NCBI GenBank assembly: GCA_964034945.1 | Contig: OZ035962.1 | Coordinates: forward strand, 46,842,386-46,906,385 | DNA length: 64,000 nt | Direction: 5' to 3' | Origin: Chrysopilus asiliformis | Lineage: Eukaryota > Arthropoda > Insecta > Diptera > Rhagionidae | In this document: in pieces, positions 20,229-30,420 of the stretch | How positions within the stretch are numbered: the first letter of the stretch is position 1 | Layout: each line of letters begins with the position of its first letter | Made by a program: the position numbers and the translations under genes | Notes under the pieces: generated by a model | Databases searched by the model: none | What the model was told of the DNA's origin: nothing | The model's input: the letters and a program-made list of their open reading frames with translations, nothing else

Positions 20229-21368
20229 TCAGTATCGTATTCGTTTGTTGTCATCGTTGTGTTCGTCATCGTCAGAGAGAATTCTTTTTCTTTTCTTTTT
20301 ATTTTCTATTTTGTCGTTTAAGAGAGCGCAATATACAGCAGAGATGTGATCTGTGTCTCGTTTTATATTGTAAGTGTCTTCACTATATATGTGTAGGGCT
20401 TCGACAGTGAGTTTTTTGCTGTAGTTGCTCTGCGTCGCTAAAATTTCTGTCTTTTCAAAATCTGGTTCATGTCCATGTGTTTTGTAATGTTCAACTAAGG
20501 CTGTGTGTGGTATGTCATCGGGTATTTTCTTTTCTCTTGTTCTCTTTAAATCGTTTATGTGGTTGCCAATTCTTTTTTCCAAATGTTGTTTGGTTTGTCC
20601 AACATAGTTTAGGTTGCACTTTATGTTATTTTCTCTGTTTCCTTTGCATGGAATTTTATAAATTACATTTGTTTGTTTTAATTTAGGTATAGGGTCTTTT
20701 AATTTACTATATATATCGCGTAATGTTGTTTTGTTTCTGTATGCTAACATTGTATTTTCTGTGTGTTCTTTTAATGTTTTAGTTATTCTTTCTGTAACAC
20801 CTTTGACATAAGTTATGCTCCTATAGATATAGGTGTCATTACTTCTATCAATTGGTGTAAGTGGGGGTTTATCGTTGTTGCTTCTAGTTCTTTGTAATTT
20901 GGTAATTAGTTTTTCCGGGTAATTATTTTCAAGTAGTATATTTTTAAGTATTTTTTTGTTTTTAAGGTGGAATTTGGGTGAACTGAGTGTAAGGACTGTT
21001 TTTATGAATTGTTTTGCTGTGTTTATTTTTTGTGATTCAGGGTGGTTGGATAGGTAATTAAGTATGCGGCTCGAAGTGTTTGCTTTTTGGTACCAATCTG
21101 TGTCGATGGTGTTGTTATGATTTCTAATACATGTGACATTAAGGTATGGCAGTTTGTTGTTATGTTCAATTTCGTGTGTGAATTGGATTTTTGGGTGAAA
21201 GGAATTTAATTTTAGTAGGGTTTGATCTATTTTATTTTTTGGGATAATCGCAAATATGTCGTCTACATATTTTACAAAAAGTTTGGGTATAAATTGTAAG
21301 TCTGTAAGTATACTATCTAGCAAATTTTGGGTGACTATATCTGCAATTATGGAAGAACAATTAGCCAT
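20229..21368 (-). CDS. Penelope-like RT C-terminal part with GIY-YIG endonuclease
   Basis: A 379-codon ORF without internal stops. Residues 1-41 hold the end of the RT palm with the catalytic box KYVDDIFAI (34-37 YVDD). A thumb-like region and linker follow. From about 234 the GIY-YIG endonuclease starts (VIYKIPCK, then YVGQTKQHLEKRIGNHI at 254-270), with C240 and C250 as likely zinc ligands. The tail is very basic and acidic by turns (KKRKRILSDDDEHNDD). Penelope elements use this nuclease to nick the target. The N-terminal half of the RT, with the first catalytic aspartate, is missing: upstream of 21368 the sequence runs directly into the inverted arm. The protein as it stands cannot be active. 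Confidence 0.88.
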   Translation of the reverse strand: MANCSSIIADIVTQNLLDSILTDLQFIPKLFVKYVDDIFAIIPKNKIDQTLLKLNSFHPKIQFTHEIEHNNKLPYLNVTCIRNHNNTIDTDWYQKANTSSRILNYLSNHPESQKINTAKQFIKTVLTLSSPKFHLKNKKILKNILLENNYPEKLITKLQRTRSNNDKPPLTPIDRSNDTYIYRSITYVKGVTERITKTLKEHTENTMLAYRNKTTLRDIYSKLKDPIPKLKQTNVIYKIPCKGNRENNIKCNLNYVGQTKQHLEKRIGNHINDLKRTREKKIPDDIPHTALVEHYKTHGHEPDFEKTEILATQSNYSKKLTVEALHIYSEDTYNIKRDTDHISAVYCALLNDKIENKKKRKRILSDDDEHNDDNKRIRY

Positions 21369-21642
21369 ATTTGTGACGTCGTGTTTAATTTATTATAATT
21401 GTTTATTTATTTTTCATTATCTTCGATTCATTTTGTTTTAAGTTTACAACGTGCTTAATGTTTTCATTTTTATTTTTGCTGACCTACGAACATAATTGTT
21501 CAAGTATTCTTACACTGAAAATAACATAAACACGACATGCAATTTTTCCAATAAATAATTTGTAAGTACCATTAGATCAAAGTAACAAACAGACATTATA
21601 TTTCACATTTTGATAATTTTATTGTATTTAGATATAAGGCTC

Positions 21643-21670
21643 CTGAAGATGGTCACCATCGTGACCGAAA
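21643..21670 (+). ncRNA. Hammerhead ribozyme-like core, right PLE arm
   Basis: Same core as in the left arm but on the plus strand: CTGAAGA, stem GGTCAC/GTGACC, GAAA. It is antisense to the Penelope ORF, as expected for an inverted terminal copy. The core sequence is identical to the left copy. Confidence 0.6.
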
Positions 21671-21693
21671 CGTTGAGCAGTGTTGAAATAAAA

Positions 21694-22103
21694 CATAACA
21701 AAAGCTATAATTGCCAATCTGGCAATCATTGGAGACCCGTATGGTGATATTCGTATCAAAATTCGAACAGTTATACCAAAATTCCACTTTGAAGTCAAAC
21801 TTTCCAATAAGATTTTTTAAAATTTATTCCAATCGGATTTTAATGTATGGGAGTTTTATGTGGAATCATATCCTGAATAACTTTTGTTCTTGGACTTTTT
21901 TGATAAGATGCACCGTTTTCAAGATATTCGCAAAAAACGATTTCGTTCGTATGGGGGGTACCCCCCCTAATGGTCAATTTTTGCCCATTAAGGACCTTGC
22001 CTCGCATTTTACGAAAAACGGATCTGTGCAAACTTTCAAGTCTCTAGCTCAATCCGTGCGCCCGCAATCCGCGCCACAGACAGACGGACGGACGGACAGA
22101 CAG

Positions 22104-22149
<46 letters not shown>

Positions 22150-22289
22150 GGACGGACATGCTAAATTCAACTTTTTTTATAATTCTAAACACACTGGTGT
22201 AATTCATTTTTTTGTGCGATGACGGGATCTTGGCGTTACAAACGGTAAGACAAAGTTAATATACCCTTTGGTTTCACCATACGGGTATA
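21694..22289 (-). mobile_element. DINE-1/Helentron-like element, copy 2
   Basis: It runs from CATAACAAAAGCTATAATTG to ACGGGTATA with a long GACA/GACG (GTCY complement) tract at 22078-22155. It sits in an A-run of the right Penelope arm; the left arm shows the uninterrupted site, so both edges can be read without any target duplication beyond A residues. Confidence 0.8.
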
Positions 22290-22526
22290 AAAAACAACAA
22301 AAGAATGAATAAATTGATGCTTTTATTTAACACCGTGTAAAGCTAAATTTGGACCGATTAGCCCGTTGAACACACCATAAATTAAAACTTATGTAAATAA
22401 CTTAGTTTTTCAATACTCTGCCGTTGTTGGAAATTTAACTTTAATGATTAATTATAAGCGGAAAATTTTGGCAAAGCTATTATTATATTGTATTTTCCCA
22501 TTCGACAATAGCTAGAATTTTGTTGT

Positions 22527-22693
22527 TATACCCGTATGGTGAAACCAAAGGGTATATTAACTTTGCCTTACCGTTTGTAACGCCAAGATCCCGTCATCAC
22601 ACACAAAAATGAATTACACCAGTGTGTTTAGAATGATAAAAATAATTAATTTCTGCATGTCCGTCCGTCTGTCTGTCTGTCCGTCTGTCTGTC

Positions 22694-22728
<35 letters not shown>

Positions 22729-23121
22729 CCGTCTGTCTGTCTGTGGCGCGGGGCGCACGGATTGAGCTAGAGACTTGAAATTTTGCACAGATTCGTTTTT
22801 CGTAAAATGCGAAGCTAAGTTCGTTAATGGGCAAGAATTGTCCATTAGGGGGGGTACCCCCCATACGAACGAAAACGTTTTTTGCGAATATCTCAAAAAC
22901 AGTGCATCTTATTAAAAAAGTGCAAGAACAAAAGTTATTTAGGATATGATTCTACATAAAACTCCCATACATCAAAATCCGATTGGAATAAATTTTAAAA
23001 AATCTTATTGGAAAGTTTGACTTCAAAGTGGAATTTTGGTACAACTGTTCGAATTTTGATACGAATATCACCATACGGGTCTCCAATGATTGCCAGATTG
23101 GCAATTATAGCTTTTGTTATG
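22527..23121 (+). mobile_element. DINE-1/Helentron-like element, copy 3
   Basis: TATACCCGTATGGTG at the start, GTCY tract at 22660-22745, and the hairpin TTGCCAGATTGGCAA and TTATAGCTTTTGTTATG at the end. It lies shortly after the Penelope element, in the same composite block. Confidence 0.78.
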
Positions 23122-23604
23122 TTTTTAATTTCAACTTTTCTTATGTCTAAAAAGGTCTTGAAAATTGAAATAAAATATAGAAATGCTTTTCCCAGGGAGA
23201 TTTACTAATCATGCCAATCGCGAATATCTAAATATGTGTGAATGTGTATAAATATGTGTGAATGTGTATAAAAATGTGTGGATGTTGGAGTTATAGAATT
23301 CAAAATACAATAATTTATACAATTAAAAAAGGTATGACACAGTAAAATTGTATACATTTTTTTGAAGTCATACTGTTTTTTATTAAAGTAAATAACCCGA
23401 TTGATACATTATTTAAAAAAACTCATGTTAATGGTGAATATACGGCCTAACTAGTCTCTACGAGGCTTACTATTACCTCCTTGTGTCACACAATACGTAC
23501 GTCGATCAAAGTTTAAAGACAACCTACTATGTTAGAATAGAACAGATTGTGTAAAAAATTACAACTAAAATACGAAAAACTTAAATATGGTGAAATTTTA
23601 AGGT
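23122..23604. other. AT-rich gap
   Basis: No gene. There is a small tandem repeat of AATGTGTGAATGTGTATAA type at 23228-23285, and a diverged relative (ACTAGTCTCTACGAGGC) of the repeat described next, near 23450. Confidence 0.45.
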
Positions 23605-25045
23605 GAAACTAGCTTGGCCTTAGCTTGGCCCCAGATTGACCAAATAGTGGCGCTTTTAATGCGAAACTAGCCTCTACGAGGCCTGCTCTAAAGTTATCAT
23701 GTCACAAACCGTTGTTTGGAGAAAAAGTAGTAAGTGCTAGAAGACCGCAAAAGATTTACCTCTATCTTCGGTAATACAGTCACTTTGCCCAATAATTTTG
23801 TATGAACTGAAACTCAGTGACTTCAAAATACAGTGGAGGCCCAATATATCGACCTACATATATAATGTTCAGCCCGTACGTTAAATCGGGTTCGTTATAA
23901 CGAAATGCGCATTAAAGATCAACATACAGCCATGTTCAAAAGTGTTAGGCACCATTTCAAAATCGATTTTTTCCTGTTTACGTGTTATTATATACACAGT
24001 GAAACAATGTGATTTTAAGAATATCAAAATTTATTTATCTGACTAATATTAGGTGGGCCCACCCCTAGCCCTTATTACAGCAGCGAGTCTTTTCGGCATT
24101 GTCGCTACAAGCCTATTTTCGTGTCGACACTTATAAAATCCCATTCCTCCTGAATAGCCCTTTTCAGGGTATCTTCTGATGTTATTTTTGTGTTTCCGGA
24201 TATTTTTCTTCAAAATACTCCACAAATGCTCTATCAAAATCTATGATTTCTTTGTAAAAAATGGGGGTGCCTAACACTTTTGAACATGGCTGTATGTTTT
24301 TATGAACATTATCATAATGAGATTTTAGATTGAGGTAAATTTTAATACGATTTATTCTTAAGTGGGATAATGCTTTAATGTATGTATAAGCGTTACAAAT
24401 CCCACTTAAACTGATTACATTACCTTAAAAGTTTAATTTTTCGCGACGGTTTCACGTATAACACACATTATTTACGAAACAAATAGTTTTTCGTTATATA
24501 GAATAACAAAATTTTTCGTCTTTCACTATAGAGATGCTAATAATAATAATAATACAATAATATAATAATAATACGTAATAATAATTCGAAACTGCTGTTC
24601 GCTATACTGGACGTTCGTTATATAGGTATACAATATAGTGGACGCCCGGAAGGGAAATTTTTTCTTCGCGGGTAAAAATATCTGTAACGGTTCTCGAAAT
24701 ATTTGAAAAAATTGTTCACATAAGATATTTCAGTAAATTCAATCAAACGAAAAACTTAAATATTGACCAATTTTAAAATAAAACTAGCTTGGCCTGAGCT
24801 TGGCCAAACAGTGGGTTTTTAGTACGAAACTAGGCGTCTACGAGTGATAACCTACCCTAGTGTTATCACGTTACAAACTATTTTTTGGGAGAAAAACGCT
24901 AAGTGCTGGCGAAATCTTTTGCGGTCTTCTAGCACTTACTACTTTTTCTCCAAACAACGGTTTGTGACATGATAACTTTAGAGCAGGCCTCGTAGAGGCT
25001 AGTTTCGCATTAAAAGCGCCACTATTTGGTCAATCTGGGGCCAAG
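23605..25045. repeat. Structure with about 135-bp inverted repeats (AGCTTGGCC family)
   Basis: AGCTTGGCCCCAGATTGACC at about 23632 starts a stretch to about 23758 that returns as its reverse complement at about 24915-25045, nearly perfect. A third, diverged copy in direct orientation (24785-24910) abuts the inverted one, so 24785-25045 is an imperfect palindrome joined at AAATCTTTTGCGG. No coding sequence was found. The right end touches the Gypsy-1 gag flank. The family is not recognised. Confidence 0.7.
23927..24292 (-). mobile_element. Tc1-like deletion derivative (366 bp)
   Basis: Inverted repeats start CAGCCATGTTCAAAAGTGTT at both ends and are perfect over at least 27 bp. TA duplications lie at 23925-23926 and 24293-24294. 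The only coding remnant is the very end of a Tc1-type transposase on the minus strand (IEHLWSILKKNIRKH, then VATMPKRLAAVIRARGGPT at 24049-24237). It is an internally deleted, MITE-like copy that kept the 3' coding end. Confidence 0.9.
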
Positions 25046-25718
25046 CTCCCAATTAGAAAATATTGCAGATCTTCGAAACCACACTAAAACATCGCCACGA
25101 AGAAGTAAATGAATTGAAGATAAAACCTGATTCATAGTTAGATTTTGCCATGCCGCCATTCTCTCGACTTCTACTAAAAAAGTCCTTACACGCATCCCTT
25201 TCGGATCTCCCGTAAAGAGAATACCCCAATCTTTGATATCGATCTTCTTTAAGTACGAATTTCGATTATTATAATTAAATGGTGCGGATTGTCTATCCTC
25301 ACGCTCAATATTCGAACGAGACGTATTAGCGGAAGCTTGCTCGGTCATTTCTAAATTCCGAATCTCTAAGGATAATTGTTGTATTTGTTGTGAAATGGAA
25401 ATCATGGTTTCTTCCACCGCGGTCAACCTAATATTTTCTGCTTTTCGGGACTTCACGTGGGGGAGTCACGTTTCTCGAAGTCAAAATTTGTTGAGCGGAA
25501 GTTGTGTGCTGCTGAGACAAATTTAATCCTTGTGGAACATTCGCGTGCTCGACGTTCAATGGAGGGGAATGCCCTACTGTCGGAACACTTGTTCCTCGCA
25601 AAGGAGAAGATTAATTAGGGGAATGTATAACCGGCTGATATTGAGTGATAAGATCTGACCCCGTAGATCTTGTCACTCGTTTGCCTACTGGTGTTCCATG
25701 ACCTTGCTCATGAACCAT
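25022..25718 (-). pseudogene. Gypsy-1 gag, N-terminal half
   Basis: The ATG at 25718 starts MVHEQGHGTPVGKRVTRST. There is a stop near 25611 and a one-base shift near 25457. The open part has a helical segment (MISISQQIQQLSLEIRNLE), then the capsid start KIDIKDWGILFTGDPKGMRV, then VLSSIHLLLRGDVLVWFRR. The frame leaves gag at about 25046, where the composite block begins, and gag resumes at 16432. Confidence 0.8.
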
Positions 25719-25945
25719 GGTTACGAATTCACCGATACTATGCAAATTTAAAACCGTAAGGAACCTAATCTGACTTCCGCAGCTACAGTCCGAAAAATAT
25801 TCCCAGCTTTTCCGCAGTATGAGAATTTATTACTGTGAAATGAAAATTTGGAAGAAAACAAAATTCACATCGAAAATTTGCACCCAACAAAAAAATATTT
25901 GCTTCCAACTACTCACTTCAACTATATTTGCCGTTAAAATTGAAT

Positions 25946-26470
25946 AACGAAAGCTATAATTGCCAATCTGGCAATTATTGAAAACCCATATGGTGATTTA
26001 AGTGAACAGCGAACAAAATTCCACTTTGAAGTCAAATTTTCCAATAAGATTTTTTAAAATTTATTCCAATCGGATTTTCATGTATGGGAGTTTTATGTAG
26101 AATCATATCCTAAATAACTTTTGTTCTTGGACTTTTTTGATCAAATTCACCGTTTTTGAGATATTCAGAAAAAAATTTTCGTTCGTAATGGTCCATTTTG
26201 GTCCATTTTGGCCCATTAACGAACTTAGCCTCACATTTTACGAAAAACGGACCTGTGCAAAATTTCAAGTCTCTAGCTCAATCCGTGCGCCCGCAATCCG
26301 CGCCACAGACAGACGGGCGGACAGACGGACGGACGGACATGCTAAATTCAAATTTTTTTATCATTCTAAACACAATGGTGTAATTCATTTTTTTGTGTGA
26401 TGACGGGATCTTGGCGTTACAAACGGTAAGGCAAATCTAATATACCCTTTGGTTTCACCATACGGGTATA
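25946..26470 (-). mobile_element. DINE-1/Helentron-like element, copy 4
   Basis: Same termini as the other copies, more diverged (ACCCATATGGTGA variant at the inner motif), with a short GACA/GACG tract at 26304-26337. It lies directly upstream of the Gypsy-1 gag region on the element's 5' side, where its LTR would be expected. Confidence 0.75.
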
Positions 26471-26760
26471 ACAAATAACAGAAATTTACAAAAGACAAAA
26501 AGCCTGACAAAAGGCCACGGAAATTCGAAGAACCGTTTTTTGAAGTGATAACTTCTTTATGCGCGTTGGGCGATTTTTGAATGGGTAAAAACTTATGGTT
26601 TGGCGTCAGCATTTGCTTTCCACAAAACGTGACGCTTTCCACATTGGAAAACCTTTCCACTTCCAAAGCTTTAAGCTTCAACTTCCACATTGGAAAACTT
26701 TTAAAAAAAGCACCTCAACTTCCAAAGCTTTCTGTTATGGTTTTTTCGATAATGATAATG

Positions 26761-27323
26761 AAGACCTCGGTGCAAAAAGCGGTCATCTCCACTTTTTCAA
26801 AATTTTCAGGAGAGACAAAAAACATATTAGCGTAAAATTTTTGCTCTGGGACAAAGTTAACAATTTACAGTGTAAATCAAGCATGTATTCTTACATCATT
26901 TTAATTTGAGATAAATCCATATTTTTTTTTTTGAAAAAGTTATGGACATTTTAAAGTTTTGGGGACATAGCTGTTTCTTGCACACAAGAGTAAAAAAGCG
27001 GTTTTTAAAATTTATTTATGACTACAAAATACAGTCCAGACTTGTTAACTAGCCTTTATTTAGTAAAAAACAAATAAAAAAATAAAAAAATATTCAATTT
27101 AACAAAACAAAACTCCTAGAATAAAAAAAAAATTTTTTTGGAAAAAAAATTCCGCGTCAAATTATATGAAACAATGCATCTTTTATTTAATAACTTTTTA
27201 CACAGGCCTCTCAAAAGTATGCTCTTTGCAGCCAAATGTGCGCATTCGTTTATTCTTGCATTGGGCATCAATAACTCATTTTCGCAAAAAATTGGACATG
27301 ACCGCTTTTTGCACCGAGGTCTT
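26761..27323. mobile_element. 563-bp element with 26-bp perfect inverted repeats
   Basis: The termini begin AAGACCTCGGTGCAAAAAGC at 26761, with the reverse complement at 27298-27323 and no mismatch over 26 bp. The interior is AT-rich and non-coding. I could not fix a target duplication (AATG before, GAAT after), so the superfamily is open. Confidence 0.65.
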
Positions 27324-27468
27324 GAATTTTCATTTTAGAAAAACTTTACAATAGAAAAAGTTTACTTCCACAACTGCACGAAAGAAAAACTGCGCTCAAA
27401 AAAAAACTCGAGATATTAAAAAAGTCTGTTGGATTTACCAATTGCGCGTTTCAACTGCAGTTTTTTAA

Positions 27469-27742
27469 CCCTCCGTCTACCAGTGGGGTCAATTTGACCC
27501 CACAGCGAAAAAATTTTTCTCTAATTCTGGCCGTAATAGTTTTTGCACTTTGTAACTTCTTGACATTGTTTCCTTAAAAATTCTTCATTGTATTTTGCTG
27601 GAATCTATTGACATTATTGAAGTTTTTTCTAAGCGTACTCAGACATTTTCAATAACAACTAAAGGAAAATGGCTTATTACCGATTGGGGTCTAATTGACC
27701 CCAACGGTAGTTCTAGCAGGTTTTTTTTCGGTAGACGGAGGG
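27469..27742. mobile_element. piggyBac-type MITE 1 (274 bp)
   Basis: Flanked by TTAA at 27465-27468 and 27743-27746. Ends are CCCTCCGTCTACC and its complement GGTAGACGGAGGG. Just inside each end is a near-palindrome containing GGGGTCAATTTGACCCC (left) and GGGGTCTAATTGACCCC (right). TTAA with CCC termini is the piggyBac signature. It is non-coding. Confidence 0.85.
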
Positions 27743-27746
27743 TTAA

Positions 27747-28950
27747 TAAAGCTTATTCTCTAAAAAATATTTCTCACAGCTTGAACTGGTTGATAACAGC
27801 TGCTTTTTTTAATGATCCGGATAACAGATCCATATGGATCATTAAAAAAACAGCTAATGTATATATGTAATTGTTGCTCGGAGTGGCGATAGATGTGAAA
27901 ACCAGACTAATGTTAATGATTTTAATTTACAAATTATGAAATATTAATTTTTGATACTACAAATAATTTCAAAATCCAAAAAAATTCTGTTATTTCATAG
28001 TTTAAGGTTATCTCTTCTGTCGGCAGTCCCAATGACTGCTTTTTTTTCTCTGGCACTGAACACTATGAAAATATTGTTCGGGTGTTTCTTCCCGACAAAA
28101 AAATGAACTTTTTCAAATCCTTAATAACTAGAATTTCGATTTGATTTATCTAGGTTTCTAGTGTTTAATACATTCTCACTAGTTTGATATGCTCACAACG
28201 AAAAAAAAACTTGATTTGCCGACGCAAAACATGCGTGCAATTAGCTTCCACGCTAATTTAAAAAAATATTCTCCCACAAATTGAAAAAATTGTTACCTTC
28301 TTGTTTTTTTTTGTTTTAGTTAACTTACTTCTCCTTCGTCGAAAATACTTCCTGTTCTTAATCCTTTTGTCGAAATAAAGTACAATTTTAATTGAATTTT
28401 TAATTTAGTTAATGGCAGTATAAAGTTAGGGTTAATAATTTCTTTGAAACCACGTGGTTGGGAAGTCGAAGTCTTCTCTTCAAAAAAAAAGTTCCTCTGC
28501 TATCCTCGTCCATCCGTTGACTGACTCACGACAAGCGATACACCCCAGATCCTGCTTTTTCCATCCATCAGATTGCGGTTGATTTGGTGCCCCAATCTCG
28601 ATCAGCGAGGTTGCCAAATTTATTTGATCGTAACATGATGTTTCGCAGGAAAAAGTATCTGATGTTTGCTCTCATATTTAATGCTAGAATTCCGTAAACG
28701 ACCGCCTACTCGTAAAATGTGGGACGAATCTAAGAAGGCATTCAATGATAATATATAATAGTTGGTGTTTCCCTTGACACGGTCAATAAATTTACGTAGT
28801 TAGGACTCAATTCCAAAAACTTTGGATCTGGAGTAGATTCAATAATTCATTAGAGAAACTGTGGTTCATGAAACCAAAACTGATTTGACCTTAATTGATT
28901 TGGCATTATGTCATGTGAAATTATGTCCGTGGGATTATTTTCAGACCCTA
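27747..28950. other. Unassigned DNA
   Basis: No recognisable gene. A hairpin with about 18-bp arms (CTTTTTTTAATGATCC and complement) lies at 27800-27853. 28490-28620 is less AT-rich with about 40 open codons on the minus strand, possibly a retroelement remnant, not identifiable. Confidence 0.4.
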
Positions 28951-29273
28951 TATTATCCACACACAATTTGTGATGAGATCTTGTATTTCCGACACTCGAT
29001 TTGCGACAAATGAATCAATTTATAAGGTTCAGTCTGTATCCAATACAGAATGATGGTTGAATCTGAGTATAAATAAATTTTATTATTTTCTGTATTTAGT
29101 ACTGATACAGTTAATTTCAATAAACTAGTTAGTAAGAGTGCTACGCACAAGTAAAGCCGTAGTAAAGATTTGCTCTTAATTGGTGCCACTCTTGATTTGC
29201 TGCATATTAAATTTACAGATATATGACCTGAAGAATCGAAACTACGAGCGTATATGCATGTACTATCAGTTTT

Positions 29274-29993
29274 TATACCCGTATGGTGAAACCAAAGGGT
29301 ATATTAACCCTCTCAATGGCTGGGCAAACGCAGCAACCGGGATCGCCCTTCACAAAATCTAAAGTTTCACTGACTCAGACTTCAAAAGACAAAGGCATAG
29401 TGGGTCAGTGTTTAGAAAAGTGTCCATTCAATGATGAAAATTAAACAAAGCGTTTAAAAAACCAGAAGCCGGTAAATGAATTTAAAGGTCTGTCCCATAT
29501 ATAGGACAAATCAATTGAGAGAGTTAACTTTGCCTTACCGTTTGTAACCCCAAGATCCCGTCATCACACACAAAAATGAATTACACCAGTGTGTTTAGAA
29601 TGATAAAAATAATTAATTTTTGCATGTCCGTCCGTCTATACGTCTGTCTGACTAAAAATTTTGCGCAGATTCGTTTTTCGTAAAATGCGAGGCTAATTTC
29701 ATTAATGGGCAAAAATGGACCATTAGGTGGGGTACCCCCCATACGAACGAAAAAGTTTTTTGCGAATATCTCAAAAACGATGATGCATAAAGTGCAAGAA
29801 CAAAAGTTATTTAGGATACGATTCTACATAAAACTCCCATACATCAAAATCCGATTGGAATAAATTTTAAAAAATCTTATTGGAAAGTTTGACTTCAAAG
29901 TGGAATTTTGGTACAACTGTTAAAATTTTGATACAACTATCACCATACGGGTTTTCAATAATTGCCAGATTGGCAATTATAGCTTTTGTGATG
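29274..29993 (+). mobile_element. DINE-1/Helentron-like element, copy 5, split by a MITE
   Basis: The left end TATACCCGTATGGTG and right hairpin TTGCCAGATTGGCAA are present. The GTCY tract is very short (29625-29650). It is interrupted at the TTAA of GGGTATATTAACTTTGCC by the MITE at 29308-29523. Other copies in the window show this TTAA uninterrupted. Confidence 0.8.
29308..29523. mobile_element. piggyBac-type MITE 2 (216 bp)
   Basis: TTAA lies on both sides (29304-29307 and 29524-29527). The ends CCCTCTCAAT and ATTGAGAGAG form a short imperfect inverted repeat. A palindrome TGTCCCATATATAGGACA lies about 20 bp inside the right end. It is non-coding. The empty site in DINE copies 1 and 3 confirms exact TTAA duplication. 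Confidence 0.85.
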
Positions 29994-30420
29994 TTTTTCG
30001 GACGCATCTGCAAATCCATATACTACAAATGAAGTAACATAACCACATAGAATATAAACACCGCGTTGGGCGATTATTGAAGCCTTGGGATCCATAGCAA
30101 GTTATTTCAAGGTTCGGGTTGCTAGATATGGAGCAGAAGCTGTCCCAAATGTTACAGTGTTCAATTCAAATGTTTCAATTGTATTATTTTTATTTTCCCT
30201 CCACAAAATACGCTGTAAGGGTTTCTGTGTTTTGTTTATCTGTATTTGACGATACATTTTGTTGACGTCACTTGTGAAAACGTATTTGTATCGTCGAAAT
30301 CTTAGAGAAATACTAAAACAGTATTGCTGAATCATGGGTCCTATCATCACGGTATCATTAAGGGATAAATTCGTGGTACACTTTGCCGAGGCATTGAAAA
30401 AGACACGGACTTTGGTAGTG

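Larger units (their letters stand above)
18849..22382 (-). mobile_element. Penelope-like element flanked by inverted terminal copies
   Basis: The ORF 20229-21368 (minus) lies between a left arm (18849 to about 19245) and a right arm (about 21388-22382) that are inverted copies of each other. In the right arm the copy is split by a DINE-like element (21694-22289), which is absent from the left arm. Each arm carries a hammerhead-like core. Inverted flanking terminal repeats and 5' truncation are known for Penelope-like elements. The region between the left arm and the ORF (19250-20228) also contains a 52-bp tandem duplication and a DINE 3' fragment. Confidence 0.85.
16436..25045. other. 8.6-kb composite insertion splitting Gypsy-1 gag
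   Basis: Gag codons stop at 16436 and restart at about 25046. The flanking strings CTTCCTATT (16427-16435) and CTCCCAATT (25046-25054) could be an old 9-bp target duplication with two changes. The outermost sequences of the block do not form an inverted repeat with each other, so the identity of the element that first entered gag is unknown. Inside are tRNA-like SINE heads, a pogo-like element, a Penelope element, three full or partial DINE-like copies, a 135-bp inverted-repeat structure and a Tc1 derivative. Confidence 0.6.
9641..25718 (-). mobile_element. Gypsy-1: Ty3/gypsy element split by nested insertions
   Basis: Gag and pol pieces of one element lie in order on the minus strand: gag N-terminal part (25718 down to about 25050), gag C-terminal part (16432-15792), protease (15699-15339 and 13800-13700), RT (13737-12752), RNase H (12755-12234), integrase core (12140-11710) and integrase C-terminus (10248-9641). 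Across the hAT insertion (10249-11701) and the Harbinger insertion (13804-15335) the flanks read straight through once the insert and one target copy are removed. The 8.6-kb block 16436-25045 splits gag. Stops and frameshifts show it is dead. LTRs were not identified. Confidence 0.85.
28953..30420 (-). pseudogene. Second BEL/Pao element, pol fragments
   Basis: On the minus strand, 30102-30350 encodes BEL RT (GPMIQQYCFSISLRFRRYKY, VNKMYRQIQI, TVTFGTASAPYLATRTL) and 28953-29189 encodes its RNase H (MAPIKSKSLLRLYLCVALLL, IYLYSDSTIILYWIQTEP). The two are separated by the DINE-like copy at 29274-29993. The section between RT and RNase H that BEL normally has, including the YVDD box, is missing. 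It is a different, more degraded copy than the one at 1581-8764. Confidence 0.75.

Noticed and set aside
23840..24660. Second pogo-like element around the Tc1 derivative (CAGTGGAGGCCC...)
   Set aside because: The proposed right end (ATAGTGGACGCCC) does not form a proper inverted repeat with the left one.
26560..26580. Recurrent GCGTTGGGCGATTTTTG (also 30063 and 59251) as LTR/primer-site border
   Set aside because: Suggestive of retroelement borders, but no LTR pair or primer site could be shown at any of the three places.
26581..26909. 84- and 104-codon plus-strand ORFs
   Set aside because: They run across the border of the inverted-repeat element at 26761 in AT-rich sequence and resemble nothing known.
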